From an uncultured Neomegalonema sp. (GTDB taxonomy: Bacteria; Pseudomonadota; Alphaproteobacteria; Rhodobacterales; Rhodobacteraceae), in the NCBI GenBank assembly GCA_937927905.1, contig CALFWP010000099.1:1-14380 (forward strand): 14,380 nucleotides of DNA, given 5' to 3'. The first letter of the stretch is position 1. Every line of letters begins with the position of its first letter. This document shows, one piece after another, positions 7,305-14,380 of the stretch. Both the position numbers and the translations under genes were made by a program. The notes beneath the pieces are model-generated. The model searched no databases. It was given only the letters and a program-made list of their open reading frames with translations, and was not told the DNA's origin.

Positions 7305-7678
7305 GTACGGCGGAAGCGCTCGTTGATTTTATCCGGCTGTGGTTCACGACAGGCGGTGTCGTCGCCGTTGCTTTTTTGCTGATCGGGATTGACCGTATTG
7401 ATGAGGATGCACAGGGCGCGTATGTATTCAGGCCTCTGCTTGTGCCCGGTATCCTGCTGATTTGGCCACTTGTCCTGTGGCGGTGGTGGGTGCTGGAAAC
7501 GGGGCGCGACAAACCTGAGGCGCGGTTTCGTGTGGTGCGCAAAGGCCATGGCATTGTTGCCCTCGGCCTTGCGGTGCTTGTTATTCTGACGATCATCACG
7601 GGTCTGAGTATCCGGCAGCAATGGCCTGCGGATTTTGAACCTCAACGCCTCTCGGCAGCGGAGGAGCAAACACAATGA
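7301..7678 (+). CDS. Small three-helix membrane protein of the Rieske operon
   Basis: Unrecognised 125-aa protein. Three hydrophobic segments, at about 13-31, 45-63 and 83-101, predict an inner-membrane protein. A tryptophan- and arginine-rich patch (LWRWWVLETGR, 59-69) follows the second helix, and the C-terminal tail is acidic. No cysteines and only one histidine (H83), so it probably does not hold a haem by itself. The start at 7301 overlaps the stop of the preceding gene (ATGA), with GGAGG just upstream. The same overlap links it to the next gene. Position suggests a membrane subunit or assembly partner of the diheme Rieske protein. That role is inference. Confidence 0.82.
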   Translation: MSTAEALVDFIRLWFTTGGVVAVAFLLIGIDRIDEDAQGAYVFRPLLVPGILLIWPLVLWRWWVLETGRDKPEARFRVVRKGHGIVALGLAVLVILTIITGLSIRQQWPADFEPQRLSAAEEQTQ

Positions 7679-8724
7679 GCGTCAAATACGTCCCCGTTCA
7701 GTGGAACAAGAACAAATGGTACTATAACGGCTTTATGGTCGCGGGTGTCATCGGTTTTTTGTACTTGTTTCTTTATGTTAGCCCCGAACTGCTGACCCAT
7801 GAAAAATCGATTAACCCTCAAGTGCATAATGCGCGGGCTTTCGGTGCCTGTGCCTTCCTGATGCTGAGTGTGATTTTATGCATCGGGCCGCTCGCACGGA
7901 TGGATAAGCGGTTTTTACCGCTGCTTTATAACCGGCGGCATTTCGGGGTCATGACGGCCTTTGTTGCGCTGACCCATTTCGGCTATATCATAAACTGGTA
8001 CTTCGCGTTCTCCGGTTCGAGCAAATGGGAAACACTGATTTTTTCCAACACCAGCTACGGACAGCTTTCCGGGTTTCCGTTCGAGATGTTCGGTGTCATC
8101 GCACTGCTGAGCCTTTTGATCCTGGCAACCACCAGCCATGATTTCTGGCTCAAGTTTCTGACCGCGCCGGTCTGGAAGCGGATCCATTATCTGATCTATG
8201 TCGCGTATGCGTCCGTGGTGATGCATGTCAGCTTCGGCATTTTGCAGGACCAGCAGAACCACGTCTTTACCGGTATCTTTATTCTCTCAGCCCTGACCGT
8301 AGTGGCATTGCATGTTATGGCTTTCCTGAATGAGCGTAAAGCTGGTGACTCTGTTGCGGCGGCGGATACCGACGGTTGGGTCCGGGTCTGTGCCGCATCG
8401 GATATCCCCGAGGCCCGTGCGAAGATAGCAAAACTTCCGAACGGAGATCGTGTCGCGGTATTTCGCATGGATAATAAACTTTCGGCGATTTCCAACGCCT
8501 GTGCGCACCAGAACGGACCACTCGGTGAGGGCAAGATACTCCGCTGTCTTGTGACATGTCCGTGGCACGGGTTCCAGTATGATGTGCGTAGCGGACGCTC
8601 GCCCGCACCCTTTACCGAAATCATTCCGACCTACAACATCGCGGTGCGCGGGGATGATGTGCTGGTTGATCCGAACGCCAATGCGCCAGGAACATATGTA
8701 GAGCCAATCGAGGTGCCGGCATGA
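7675..8724 (+). CDS. Ferric-reductase-like (MsrQ-type) diheme membrane protein with C-terminal Rieske domain
   Basis: 349-aa inner-membrane redox protein. Six predicted helices lie at about 18-36, 54-72, 92-111, 135-152, 166-188 and 198-217. H101, H171 and H184 fall in helices in the MsrQ/YedZ pattern; the 13-residue H171-H184 spacing equals that of the haem ligands in E. coli MsrQ, so b-type haem binding is likely. After a basic linker (NERKAG) comes a Rieske [2Fe-2S] domain with C276-x-H278 and C295-x2-H298. Positive charges at the N-terminus and in this linker place both on the cytoplasmic side. There is no flavin/NAD(P)H reductase domain of the kind fused to eukaryotic ferric reductases. 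Overlaps of ATGA type at both ends couple it to its neighbours. Confidence 0.87.
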   Translation: MSVKYVPVQWNKNKWYYNGFMVAGVIGFLYLFLYVSPELLTHEKSINPQVHNARAFGACAFLMLSVILCIGPLARMDKRFLPLLYNRRHFGVMTAFVALTHFGYIINWYFAFSGSSKWETLIFSNTSYGQLSGFPFEMFGVIALLSLLILATTSHDFWLKFLTAPVWKRIHYLIYVAYASVVMHVSFGILQDQQNHVFTGIFILSALTVVALHVMAFLNERKAGDSVAAADTDGWVRVCAASDIPEARAKIAKLPNGDRVAVFRMDNKLSAISNACAHQNGPLGEGKILRCLVTCPWHGFQYDVRSGRSPAPFTEIIPTYNIAVRGDDVLVDPNANAPGTYVEPIEVPA

Positions 8725-9479
8725 AAAAAGATACCACGCCGTTCTTTGTCGGATACCTCAAGCCGCCGAAAAAGCTGCGGAAGTTTCTTCTGACTGCCGG
8801 TCTAGGGCTGGCGGCGGTCCTGACTGTTGTCGGGCTAGTCATCGGTGCGACACAGGATGATCCGGGCGACGGGGCTTTCCGGTTTGATTACGGCCCGCAA
8901 ACTGTTTCGGGTGTTATTGAGATGCTGCCCTATCCGATACTGCATGTGACAGAGGGCAGCAAGCGGGTGGAGGCCGGACAGACGTTGATGTTGGCAGCCG
9001 GCGGCAAGACCGGTGTTGTAAACCGGGCTTCGCGTCTTGAAGGAAAGACGGTCACTGCCACCGGCGTCGTTCTTGAACGCGGTGAGCTGACTATGCTGCA
9101 GCTTCGCGGGGGTAAGCGCGGATTAAAGGCCGCTGAGGGTGATGCAACGCCGCCCCCATCCGAGCATCTCGGGCGATGGAAGCTGGCCGGTGAAATCTGT
9201 GACGGCAAATGCCTGGCCGGAGCCATGCGCCCGAGCAGAGGGCTTGCGCATAAAGCCTGTGCAGCCTTGTGCCTGATCGGGGATATTCCGCCGGTATTCG
9301 TCTCGTCCAAGCCTGTCGAAGGTTCGGATTTTATGCTGATTCTGAACGAGGATGGGGGGCCGCTTCCGCGCTCCGCCTATGACTATATTGCACAGTTCAT
9401 TTCGGTTGAGGGCGATCTGTCACGGCACGGCGATATGCTAGTATTCAGGATTGACCCTGACAAAATCGAGGTGCTGTGA
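8721..9479 (+). CDS. Membrane-anchored, probably extracytoplasmic protein with CxxxC...CxxxC motif
   Basis: Unrecognised 252-aa protein. A basic N-terminus (KPPKKLRK, 14-21) precedes one hydrophobic segment at about 23-42, predicting a signal anchor with the rest outside the cytoplasm. The soluble part looks mostly beta and appears to hold two similar segments (about 60-128 and 151-250), perhaps OB-like. The second carries C160-x3-C164 and C180-x3-C184 with H177 between, in GEICDGKC and HKACAALC. This could bind a metal or cluster, or form disulfides; the ligand is unknown. No CxxCH, so not c-type haem. The start overlaps the previous stop (ATGA) and the end overlaps the next start. Context suggests the outward electron partner of the diheme protein; this is inference. 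Confidence 0.82.
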   Translation: MKKDTTPFFVGYLKPPKKLRKFLLTAGLGLAAVLTVVGLVIGATQDDPGDGAFRFDYGPQTVSGVIEMLPYPILHVTEGSKRVEAGQTLMLAAGGKTGVVNRASRLEGKTVTATGVVLERGELTMLQLRGGKRGLKAAEGDATPPPSEHLGRWKLAGEICDGKCLAGAMRPSRGLAHKACAALCLIGDIPPVFVSSKPVEGSDFMLILNEDGGPLPRSAYDYIAQFISVEGDLSRHGDMLVFRIDPDKIEVL

Positions 9480-9745
9480 TGGGCCGCCGCATAACATGGA
9501 TGCTGATCACCATTATCGTAATGATCCCTGTCTTCTACCTTTCACGTTTTTGGGTTTTTGATTTTTGGGGGCGTGACGGCCTGTTCGGGATCAAGGAAAT
9601 CCGGCCTCAGGGCGGGTTGCTGGACCGTTGGCTGCGCGGCACACCGTTTGCGCCTTTTGAGCTTCTGATCTGGCTGGCGGGTGTGTTCTGTATCCTGACA
9701 TGGCTGGAAAAAGCCTATGCCGCACTCACCAAATCCGACCACTGA
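9479..9745 (+). CDS. Small two-helix membrane protein of the Rieske operon
   Basis: Unrecognised 88-aa protein with hydrophobic segments at about 7-24 and 60-76. A polar loop between them contains RFWVFDFWGRDG, rich in aromatic residues and glycine. No cysteine pair or histidine pair suggests a cofactor. The ATG at 9479 overlaps the preceding TGA (TGATG) with GAGGTG upstream; an in-frame GTG at 9476 is an alternative giving one more residue. Likely an accessory membrane subunit of the same complex, judged only from position and size. Confidence 0.75.
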   Translation: MGRRITWMLITIIVMIPVFYLSRFWVFDFWGRDGLFGIKEIRPQGGLLDRWLRGTPFAPFELLIWLAGVFCILTWLEKAYAALTKSDH

Positions 9746-9791
9746 ATTCACACGTGCCGCTTTATCGCGGACATAATAAACGGAGAAAAGA
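9746..9791 (+). other. Only non-overlapping junction inside the operon
   Basis: These 46 bases hold a small CCGC/GCGG inverted repeat (9757-9760 with 9767-9770) and the GGAGA ribosome site of the ThDP gene. The stem is too short, and has no U run, for a terminator. Independent translation of the ThDP enzyme is suggested, possibly at a different level from the membrane genes. Confidence 0.4.
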
Positions 9792-11774
9792 ATGCCGGAC
9801 ACCGAACTTGAATGGATCCGCGTTGGCCATATTGATGATTTGCCGGAGGGTCGCATAAAGACGGTAACGGCACGCACGACGTCGATTTGTCTGGTCCATT
9901 TTGACGGTCAATGGGCGGCGATGGACAACCACTGTCCGCACCAGCGCGGGCCGCTTGGTGAAGGGTCTATTGAAAAGGGCGTCGAAGATAAATGCTGGAT
10001 CCGGTGTCCGTGGCACGGCTGGGACTTTGACCCTTTGACCGGCAAGCCGCCCGGGGGAGGCGTCAAGGATCACGGCCAGAAAATGTTTCCGGTGGACATG
10101 CGTGACGGTGAGATTTTTGTGGGACTGGAGGCTGAACCGCCACGCGAACGCACGGTTTCCGATGTCATGGTTGAAACCATGGTCAACTGGGAAGTGCAAA
10201 GCGTGTTCGGCATGGTCGGGCATTCAAACCTCGGCCTGTCGGAAGCCATCCGTCTGGCGGTGGGCCGGAACGAGCTGAAATACTACGGCATAAGGCACGA
10301 GGGTGCAGCGGCGCTTGCGGCTTCCGCTTATGGCAAACTGACCGGCAAGCCTGCGGCCTGTCTGACCATTGCGGGTCCCGGTGCCACGAACCTTCTGACC
10401 GGTTTATGGGATGCAAAGGTAGACCGCGCGCCGGTTCTGGCCCTGACCGGACAGGTGCAGACACAGGTTTTCGGACCCGGTGCTTTCCAGGATATTGACT
10501 TGTCCTCAGCATTCCAGGCGGTAACGAAGTTCTCCCAATCCGTTCTCACGACGTCCAAACATGCGGAGCTTATGACGCTGGCTTGTAAGACGGCGATTGT
10601 GGAGCAGGATGTCTCGCATTTGATTTTCCCCGATGATGTGCAAACCGTGCCGTCGGATAAAAAGGCGGCGACACCTGCGGGACGTATTGCCGGACACCGG
10701 ATCAAGCCTTCCGATGAAGATGTCGATGCAGCAGTTGAAATGCTCTCAACCGCTAAGCGCCCGGTGATTATTGTCGGGCACGGTGCACAGGAGTCGCGTG
10801 ATGAGATTATTGCCCTGGCCGAACGGTTGGGCGCGCCGGTCCTGACGACATTCAAAGGCAAAGGTCTGATCCCTGATGATCACCCGAATGCGGGTGGTGT
10901 TTTGGGACGATCGGGAACGCCGATTGCCAGCTGGTTCATGACACTGGCGGATGCCATGATCGTGTTGGGGGCCAGCTTCTCCAATCACACCGGTATTTCA
11001 CCAAAACGTAACATGATACAGGTGGATTATGACCGGATGCAACTGGGCAAGTTCGGCAAGGTGAAACTGCCGATCTGGTCGGAAATCGGTGAATTCTGTA
11101 AGGTCGCTTCCGCGCGCATCACCAAAAGTGCTGAGGCCGATGATCAGGTGACCGAGATGGCGGATCGCTGGCGCATCTGGCGCGAGGAAAAACAGCGACG
11201 TCTTGCCGAAGACCTCGGCAATGGTATCCATTCCTTTGCAATCTTTGATGTGCTTGGAAAGCTTGCCCCCGATGATGCGATTTTTGCCGTTGATGTGGGC
11301 AACAATACCTATTCCTTCGGGCGGTACCTTGAGACTAAAGGCACCCAGCGGGTTCTGATGTCCGGTTATCTCGGCTCTATCGGTTTCGGGTTTCCGGCGG
11401 CGATGGGTGCCTGGGCCGCGACACAGGATATGGAGGCGTTCAGAGGCCGCAAGGTGATCTCGATTTCCGGTGACGGCGGCTTCGGCCAGTACCCGATGGA
11501 TTTCACCACGGCGGTCAAATACGGAATGGATATCACCCATATCCTGCTGCACAATGGACAGCTCGGGAAAATATCCAAAGAGCAACGCTCGGGCGAATGG
11601 CCGGTTTGGGAAACGGATCTCGTCAACCCGTCCTTTGCGGCCTTTGCCCGCTTATGCGGGGGGCAGGGCACCAAAGTTTCGCAATCGGAAGATCTTGAAA
11701 GTGTGATCGCAGAAGCGCTGAACAGCAAGGGACCGTCGCTTGTGGAAATCATGACCGATGCCGAACTCGTCTGA
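9792..11774 (+). CDS. Rieske [2Fe-2S] domain fused to a thiamine-diphosphate enzyme (pyruvate oxidase/acetolactate synthase type)
   Basis: 660-aa cytoplasmic enzyme. Residues 1-115 form a Rieske domain with C48-x-H50 and C72-x2-H75. Residues about 120-655 are a complete ThDP enzyme of the POX/ALS fold. The PYR domain has the activating glutamate E170 in IRHEGAAA and the GPGATN motif at 195-200. A central domain follows at about 310-440. The PP domain has GDG at 560-562 and N588, 27 residues after the aspartate, as in the metal/ThDP motif. Family members decarboxylate 2-oxoacids and often pass electrons to a flavin and quinone. The fused Rieske suggests redox chemistry rather than simple carboligation; the substrate is unknown. 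GGAGA precedes the ATG. It is the only operon gene with a gap (46 bases) before it. Confidence 0.88.
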   Translation: MPDTELEWIRVGHIDDLPEGRIKTVTARTTSICLVHFDGQWAAMDNHCPHQRGPLGEGSIEKGVEDKCWIRCPWHGWDFDPLTGKPPGGGVKDHGQKMFPVDMRDGEIFVGLEAEPPRERTVSDVMVETMVNWEVQSVFGMVGHSNLGLSEAIRLAVGRNELKYYGIRHEGAAALAASAYGKLTGKPAACLTIAGPGATNLLTGLWDAKVDRAPVLALTGQVQTQVFGPGAFQDIDLSSAFQAVTKFSQSVLTTSKHAELMTLACKTAIVEQDVSHLIFPDDVQTVPSDKKAATPAGRIAGHRIKPSDEDVDAAVEMLSTAKRPVIIVGHGAQESRDEIIALAERLGAPVLTTFKGKGLIPDDHPNAGGVLGRSGTPIASWFMTLADAMIVLGASFSNHTGISPKRNMIQVDYDRMQLGKFGKVKLPIWSEIGEFCKVASARITKSAEADDQVTEMADRWRIWREEKQRRLAEDLGNGIHSFAIFDVLGKLAPDDAIFAVDVGNNTYSFGRYLETKGTQRVLMSGYLGSIGFGFPAAMGAWAATQDMEAFRGRKVISISGDGGFGQYPMDFTTAVKYGMDITHILLHNGQLGKISKEQRSGEWPVWETDLVNPSFAAFARLCGGQGTKVSQSEDLESVIAEALNSKGPSLVEIMTDAELV

Positions 11775-11808
11775 ACAGGCGGCAGGTAACGGTCTTTCAA
11801 AGGCCAAA

Positions 11809-12786
11809 ATGAAGCGTACCGTCAGAATCCATGTCATCATTATTGACGGTACGCTCTCCTCGCTCGAACCAGGTCATGAAACAAATGCCGGACTGACCTA
11901 CAGATTGATGACGGAAGCGGACGGCCCTGTTTCTGTTCATTATGAAGAAGGTCTGCAATGGACCAGCTTTCGCACCTTAGTGAATGTTCTGACCGGCAAG
12001 GGAATTAATGATCAGATCAGGCGGGCTTACGGTTATTTATCCTCGCGGTATCGGCCGAGTGATCGTGTATTTATGCTGGGATTTTCCCGTGGTGCATATG
12101 CAGTGCGGTCACTTGCGGGGCTGATCGACAGAATCGGCCTGATCAAACCTGAGCACGCCACAAGCAGAAGGTTGCGTGCGGCGTACCGTCATTACAAGGG
12201 TGCGCCCGACAGTGATGCTGCACGAAATTTTGCGCGGCTTTTCTGTTATGACCATGTTGATATCGAGATGCTAGGGGTCTGGGATACTGTGAAATCACTG
12301 GGCATTAATGCGCCAGTACTCTGGCGGCTTTCGGTGGCCAGCCATTCTTTTCACAATCATGCGCTGGGCAATTCGATCAAAAACGGATTTCATGCCCTTG
12401 CCTATAATGAAACCCGCGTGGCGTATTCGCCGATTATGTGGGAAGACCGCCCCGATTTGAACGGTAAGGTCGAGCAGGTCTGGTTTCGCGGTGCCCATGC
12501 GGATGTGGGTGGTCATATCGGCGCGTTGCGGGCGTCACGCCCGCTGTCGAATATTCCATTGGTCTGGATGCTGGAACGCGCGGAGGGCTGCGGGTTACCA
12601 CTGCCGCAAGACTGGCGCGGACGTTTTCCTGAGGATGCTCAGGCCCCGGCAACCGGCACATGGAGCGGTTTTGCCGGGGTTTTTATCATGCGCAAAGCGC
12701 GCGTCATCGGAACCAGAGCTTCAGAGTCCCTTCACCCCAGCCTGAGCCGGGATGACAGCTTCAGCCCCAGCCGGAGACAGCCTTGA
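11809..12786 (+). CDS. DUF2235-type alpha/beta hydrolase
   Basis: 325-aa protein of the DUF2235 family, which includes the Tle1 phospholipases of type VI secretion. Visible landmarks: early IIIDGT at 10-15, nucleophile elbow GFSRG with S93 (91-95), the acid D159 in LGVWDTV and the histidine H230 in GAHADVGG, so the triad is complete. No signal peptide or secretion gene is nearby, so a cytoplasmic esterase or lipase-like role is as likely as an effector; the substrate is unknown. The start at 11809 has AAAGG five bases upstream. An in-frame ATG at 11758 would overlap the ThDP gene and add 17 residues before the domain. The last 26 bases overlap the aldehyde dehydrogenase tail to tail. It may be the last gene of the Rieske operon, 34 bases away. 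Confidence 0.85.
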   Translation: MKRTVRIHVIIIDGTLSSLEPGHETNAGLTYRLMTEADGPVSVHYEEGLQWTSFRTLVNVLTGKGINDQIRRAYGYLSSRYRPSDRVFMLGFSRGAYAVRSLAGLIDRIGLIKPEHATSRRLRAAYRHYKGAPDSDAARNFARLFCYDHVDIEMLGVWDTVKSLGINAPVLWRLSVASHSFHNHALGNSIKNGFHALAYNETRVAYSPIMWEDRPDLNGKVEQVWFRGAHADVGGHIGALRASRPLSNIPLVWMLERAEGCGLPLPQDWRGRFPEDAQAPATGTWSGFAGVFIMRKARVIGTRASESLHPSLSRDDSFSPSRRQP

Positions 12787-14194
12787 TCTCCAGAAAATCT
12801 TCGAGACCCCAGACCCCGCCTTCGCGTCCGTTGCCGGAAGCTTTCATGCCGCCGAAAGGACTGCCCGCCCCGCGTGAGCGGCCGTTCATCTCGACCATGC
12901 CGGAACGCAGACGGCGCGCAACGCGGTTGCGCTTTTCTCCGTCTTCGGACTGCACATAATTGGTCAGGCCGTAGGGTGTGTCATTCGCAATTTCGATGGC
13001 TTCTTCCTCGGTATCGAAAGGCAGGATCGAGAGCACCGGACCAAATATTTCTTCGCGGGCAATCGTCATTGTGTTGGTCACATCGGCAAAGACCGTCGGG
13101 CGGACATAATACCCCCGGTTGGTGCCCTCGGGCCGTCCGGTGCCGCCCGCAACCAGCCGCGCGCCCTCGTTAATGCCGGTTTGGATAAGCGCCTGAATTT
13201 TATCGAACTGAACCGCGCTGACCACCGGTCCCATATGCCGCCCGGGTTCTGATGTCGGACCTAGAGCAATTTGACCGGCAACCGCCGCTGCGGTTTCAAC
13301 CGCTTCATCATAGCGCCCACGTTCCACCAGCATCCGCGTCGGGGCATTACAGGACTGGCCGGTATTGTTGAAACAATGCAGCGCACCGCGCTTGACCGCC
13401 TTTTCGTCGGCATCTGCAAAGATGATATTGGCTCCTTTGCCGCCAAGCTCCAGTGAAACCCGCTTTAATGTATCCGCCGCATTCTTGCTGATGGCGATAC
13501 CGGCGCGGGTGGAGCCTGTGAAAGAAATCATCGCCACATCGGGATGTACCGAAAGCTGTGTCCCAACGCCCGCCCCGTCACCGTTGACCATGTTGTAGAC
13601 ACCGGCGGGCACACCGGCCTCGTCCAGTATCTCCGACCAGACAATGGAAGAGAGCGGTGCGATTTCCGACGGTTTCAGCACCATGGTACATCCGGTTAGC
13701 AGCGCCGGAATAACCTTGAGCGCGACCTGATTCATCGGCCAGTTCCACGGTGTGATCAAACCGCAGACCCCAACCGGCTCGTAAAGAATACGATCATTGG
13801 GGGCGTGACTGCCAAGCATCCGCTCAAACTCGAACGCCTCTGCCGCACGGATGAAGTTTTCAATATGCCACGGGCCGCAAGGGGTCTGTTGCTGCGTCGC
13901 AAGGTCAATCGGCGCGCCCATCTCCATGCTGATGGCTTTGCTCATGTCTTCAGCGCGGGTTTTGTAAAGCTCAAGGATTTTCTGAACAACAGCGATGCGG
14001 TTTTCCTTCGGTGTCGCAGCCCAGACGGGAAAGGCGGCTTTTGCGGCGGCAACGGCGGCATCGGTATCGGCCTGACCGCCCAGCGAGATCACCGCGCAAG
14101 GCTCCTCGGTGGACGGGTTGATCACTTCGCAGGCTGTCCCCGCCTGCGGCGGTACCCATGCTCCGCCGATGTAAAAGTCGCGTTTTTCGATCAT
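12761..14194 (-). CDS. NAD(P)-dependent aldehyde dehydrogenase
   Basis: 477-aa cytoplasmic enzyme oxidising an aldehyde to the acid. Catalytic residues of the family are present: oxyanion asparagine N151 in PWNWP, K174 in LKPSE, the cofactor loop FTGSTRAG at 225-232, general base E249 in LELGGK and nucleophile C282 in GQSC, plus EEIFGP at 381-386. The C-terminal stretch NGRSRGAGSPFGGMKASG recalls the CddD-like ALDH group, so a medium-chain or aromatic aldehyde is possible; this is weak. The start at 14194 has GGGGA six bases upstream and gives the usual IEKRDFYIGG opening. The open frame continues to 14272 but has no better site. No terminator lies between it and the DUF2235 gene it overlaps. 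Confidence 0.95.
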   Translation of the reverse strand: MIEKRDFYIGGAWVPPQAGTACEVINPSTEEPCAVISLGGQADTDAAVAAAKAAFPVWAATPKENRIAVVQKILELYKTRAEDMSKAISMEMGAPIDLATQQQTPCGPWHIENFIRAAEAFEFERMLGSHAPNDRILYEPVGVCGLITPWNWPMNQVALKVIPALLTGCTMVLKPSEIAPLSSIVWSEILDEAGVPAGVYNMVNGDGAGVGTQLSVHPDVAMISFTGSTRAGIAISKNAADTLKRVSLELGGKGANIIFADADEKAVKRGALHCFNNTGQSCNAPTRMLVERGRYDEAVETAAAVAGQIALGPTSEPGRHMGPVVSAVQFDKIQALIQTGINEGARLVAGGTGRPEGTNRGYYVRPTVFADVTNTMTIAREEIFGPVLSILPFDTEEEAIEIANDTPYGLTNYVQSEDGEKRNRVARRLRSGMVEMNGRSRGAGSPFGGMKASGNGREGGVWGLEDFLEIKAVSGWG

Positions 14195-14290
14195 TTTGAT
14201 TCCCCGCTGGGTTTTGCCGCGCTGCATATTACAGAATATCCGCTGTCTAGCGCGGGTCAGAGTGGGATACAATCTGTCCCGCCATCCTGT

Positions 14291-14380
14291 TCAGTAGATT
14301 GCCGGTTCGTCCGTCGCCCCGCCGAAAGCGGTTTCCAGATAGTCGAAATCACAGCCCTTATCGGCCTGGGTAATATGTTG
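14291..14380 (-). CDS. C-terminal end of an unidentified gene (partial)
   Basis: A frame open to the right edge gives 29 residues and a TGA at 14291-14293, ending GGATDEPAIY. It lies 96 bases upstream of the aldehyde dehydrogenase on the same strand, so the two could share a transcript. The fragment is too short to assign a family, and being coding at all is a judgement from its orderly composition and position. Confidence 0.45.
   Translation of the reverse strand, partial: QHITQADKGCDFDYLETAFGGATDEPAIY

Noticed and set aside
10998..11585. Minus-strand open frame of 195 codons opposite the ThDP enzyme
   Set aside because: It covers the PP domain of the ThDP enzyme in antisense and has no domain signature of its own.
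12733..12775. Imperfect CCCCAGCC-type repeat near the end of the DUF2235 gene as a repeat element
   Set aside because: Only two short imperfect copies within overlapping coding sequence; likely chance.

Overview
The window looks like chromosomal DNA of an alphaproteobacterium. The evidence is the sequence of ClpX, ClpP and DHFR, the trigger factor-clpP-clpX order and the moderate GC content. I cannot name the genus. No mobile element, CRISPR array, phage gene or rRNA was seen.

Layout. (1) 39-917 (+): a complete NADP-type beta-hydroxyacid dehydrogenase. It converges on clpX across one shared bidirectional terminator (968-1009). (2) 1026-4746 (-): housekeeping genes read right to left as tRNA-Leu(UAG), tig (trigger factor), clpP, clpX. 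Together these cover nascent-chain folding and ATP-dependent proteolysis. No lon gene follows clpX. (3) 4851-5354 (-): folA (dihydrofolate reductase). (4) 5355-5693: a 339-base divergent intergenic region with a perfect 13-bp palindrome and a weak sigma70-like promoter. (5) 5694-11774 (+): a tightly packed six-gene operon, the most interesting part of the window. (6) 11809-12786 (+): a DUF2235-type serine hydrolase, overlapping tail to tail by 26 bases with (7) an NAD(P)-dependent aldehyde dehydrogenase (12761-14194, -) and (8) the last 29 codons of an unidentified minus-strand gene running off the right edge.

The operon in (5) encodes three Rieske [2Fe-2S] domains, each fused to a different partner. 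They are a Rieske plus stand-alone glutamate-synthase FMN/[3Fe-4S] domain, a six-helix MsrQ/ferric-reductase-like diheme membrane domain plus C-terminal Rieske, and a Rieske plus thiamine-diphosphate enzyme of the pyruvate oxidase/acetolactate synthase type. Between them lie two small membrane proteins and one membrane-anchored protein, probably extracytoplasmic, with a CxxxC...CxxxC motif. The first five genes are joined by ATGA or TGATG overlaps, so they are probably translated as a set. My inference is a redox module in which a membrane b-haem protein exchanges electrons, through Rieske centres facing the cytoplasm, with a flavin/iron-sulfur enzyme and a ThDP 2-oxoacid enzyme. Substrates and electron direction cannot be read from sequence. 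I know of no characterised pathway with this composition, but I could not search databases.
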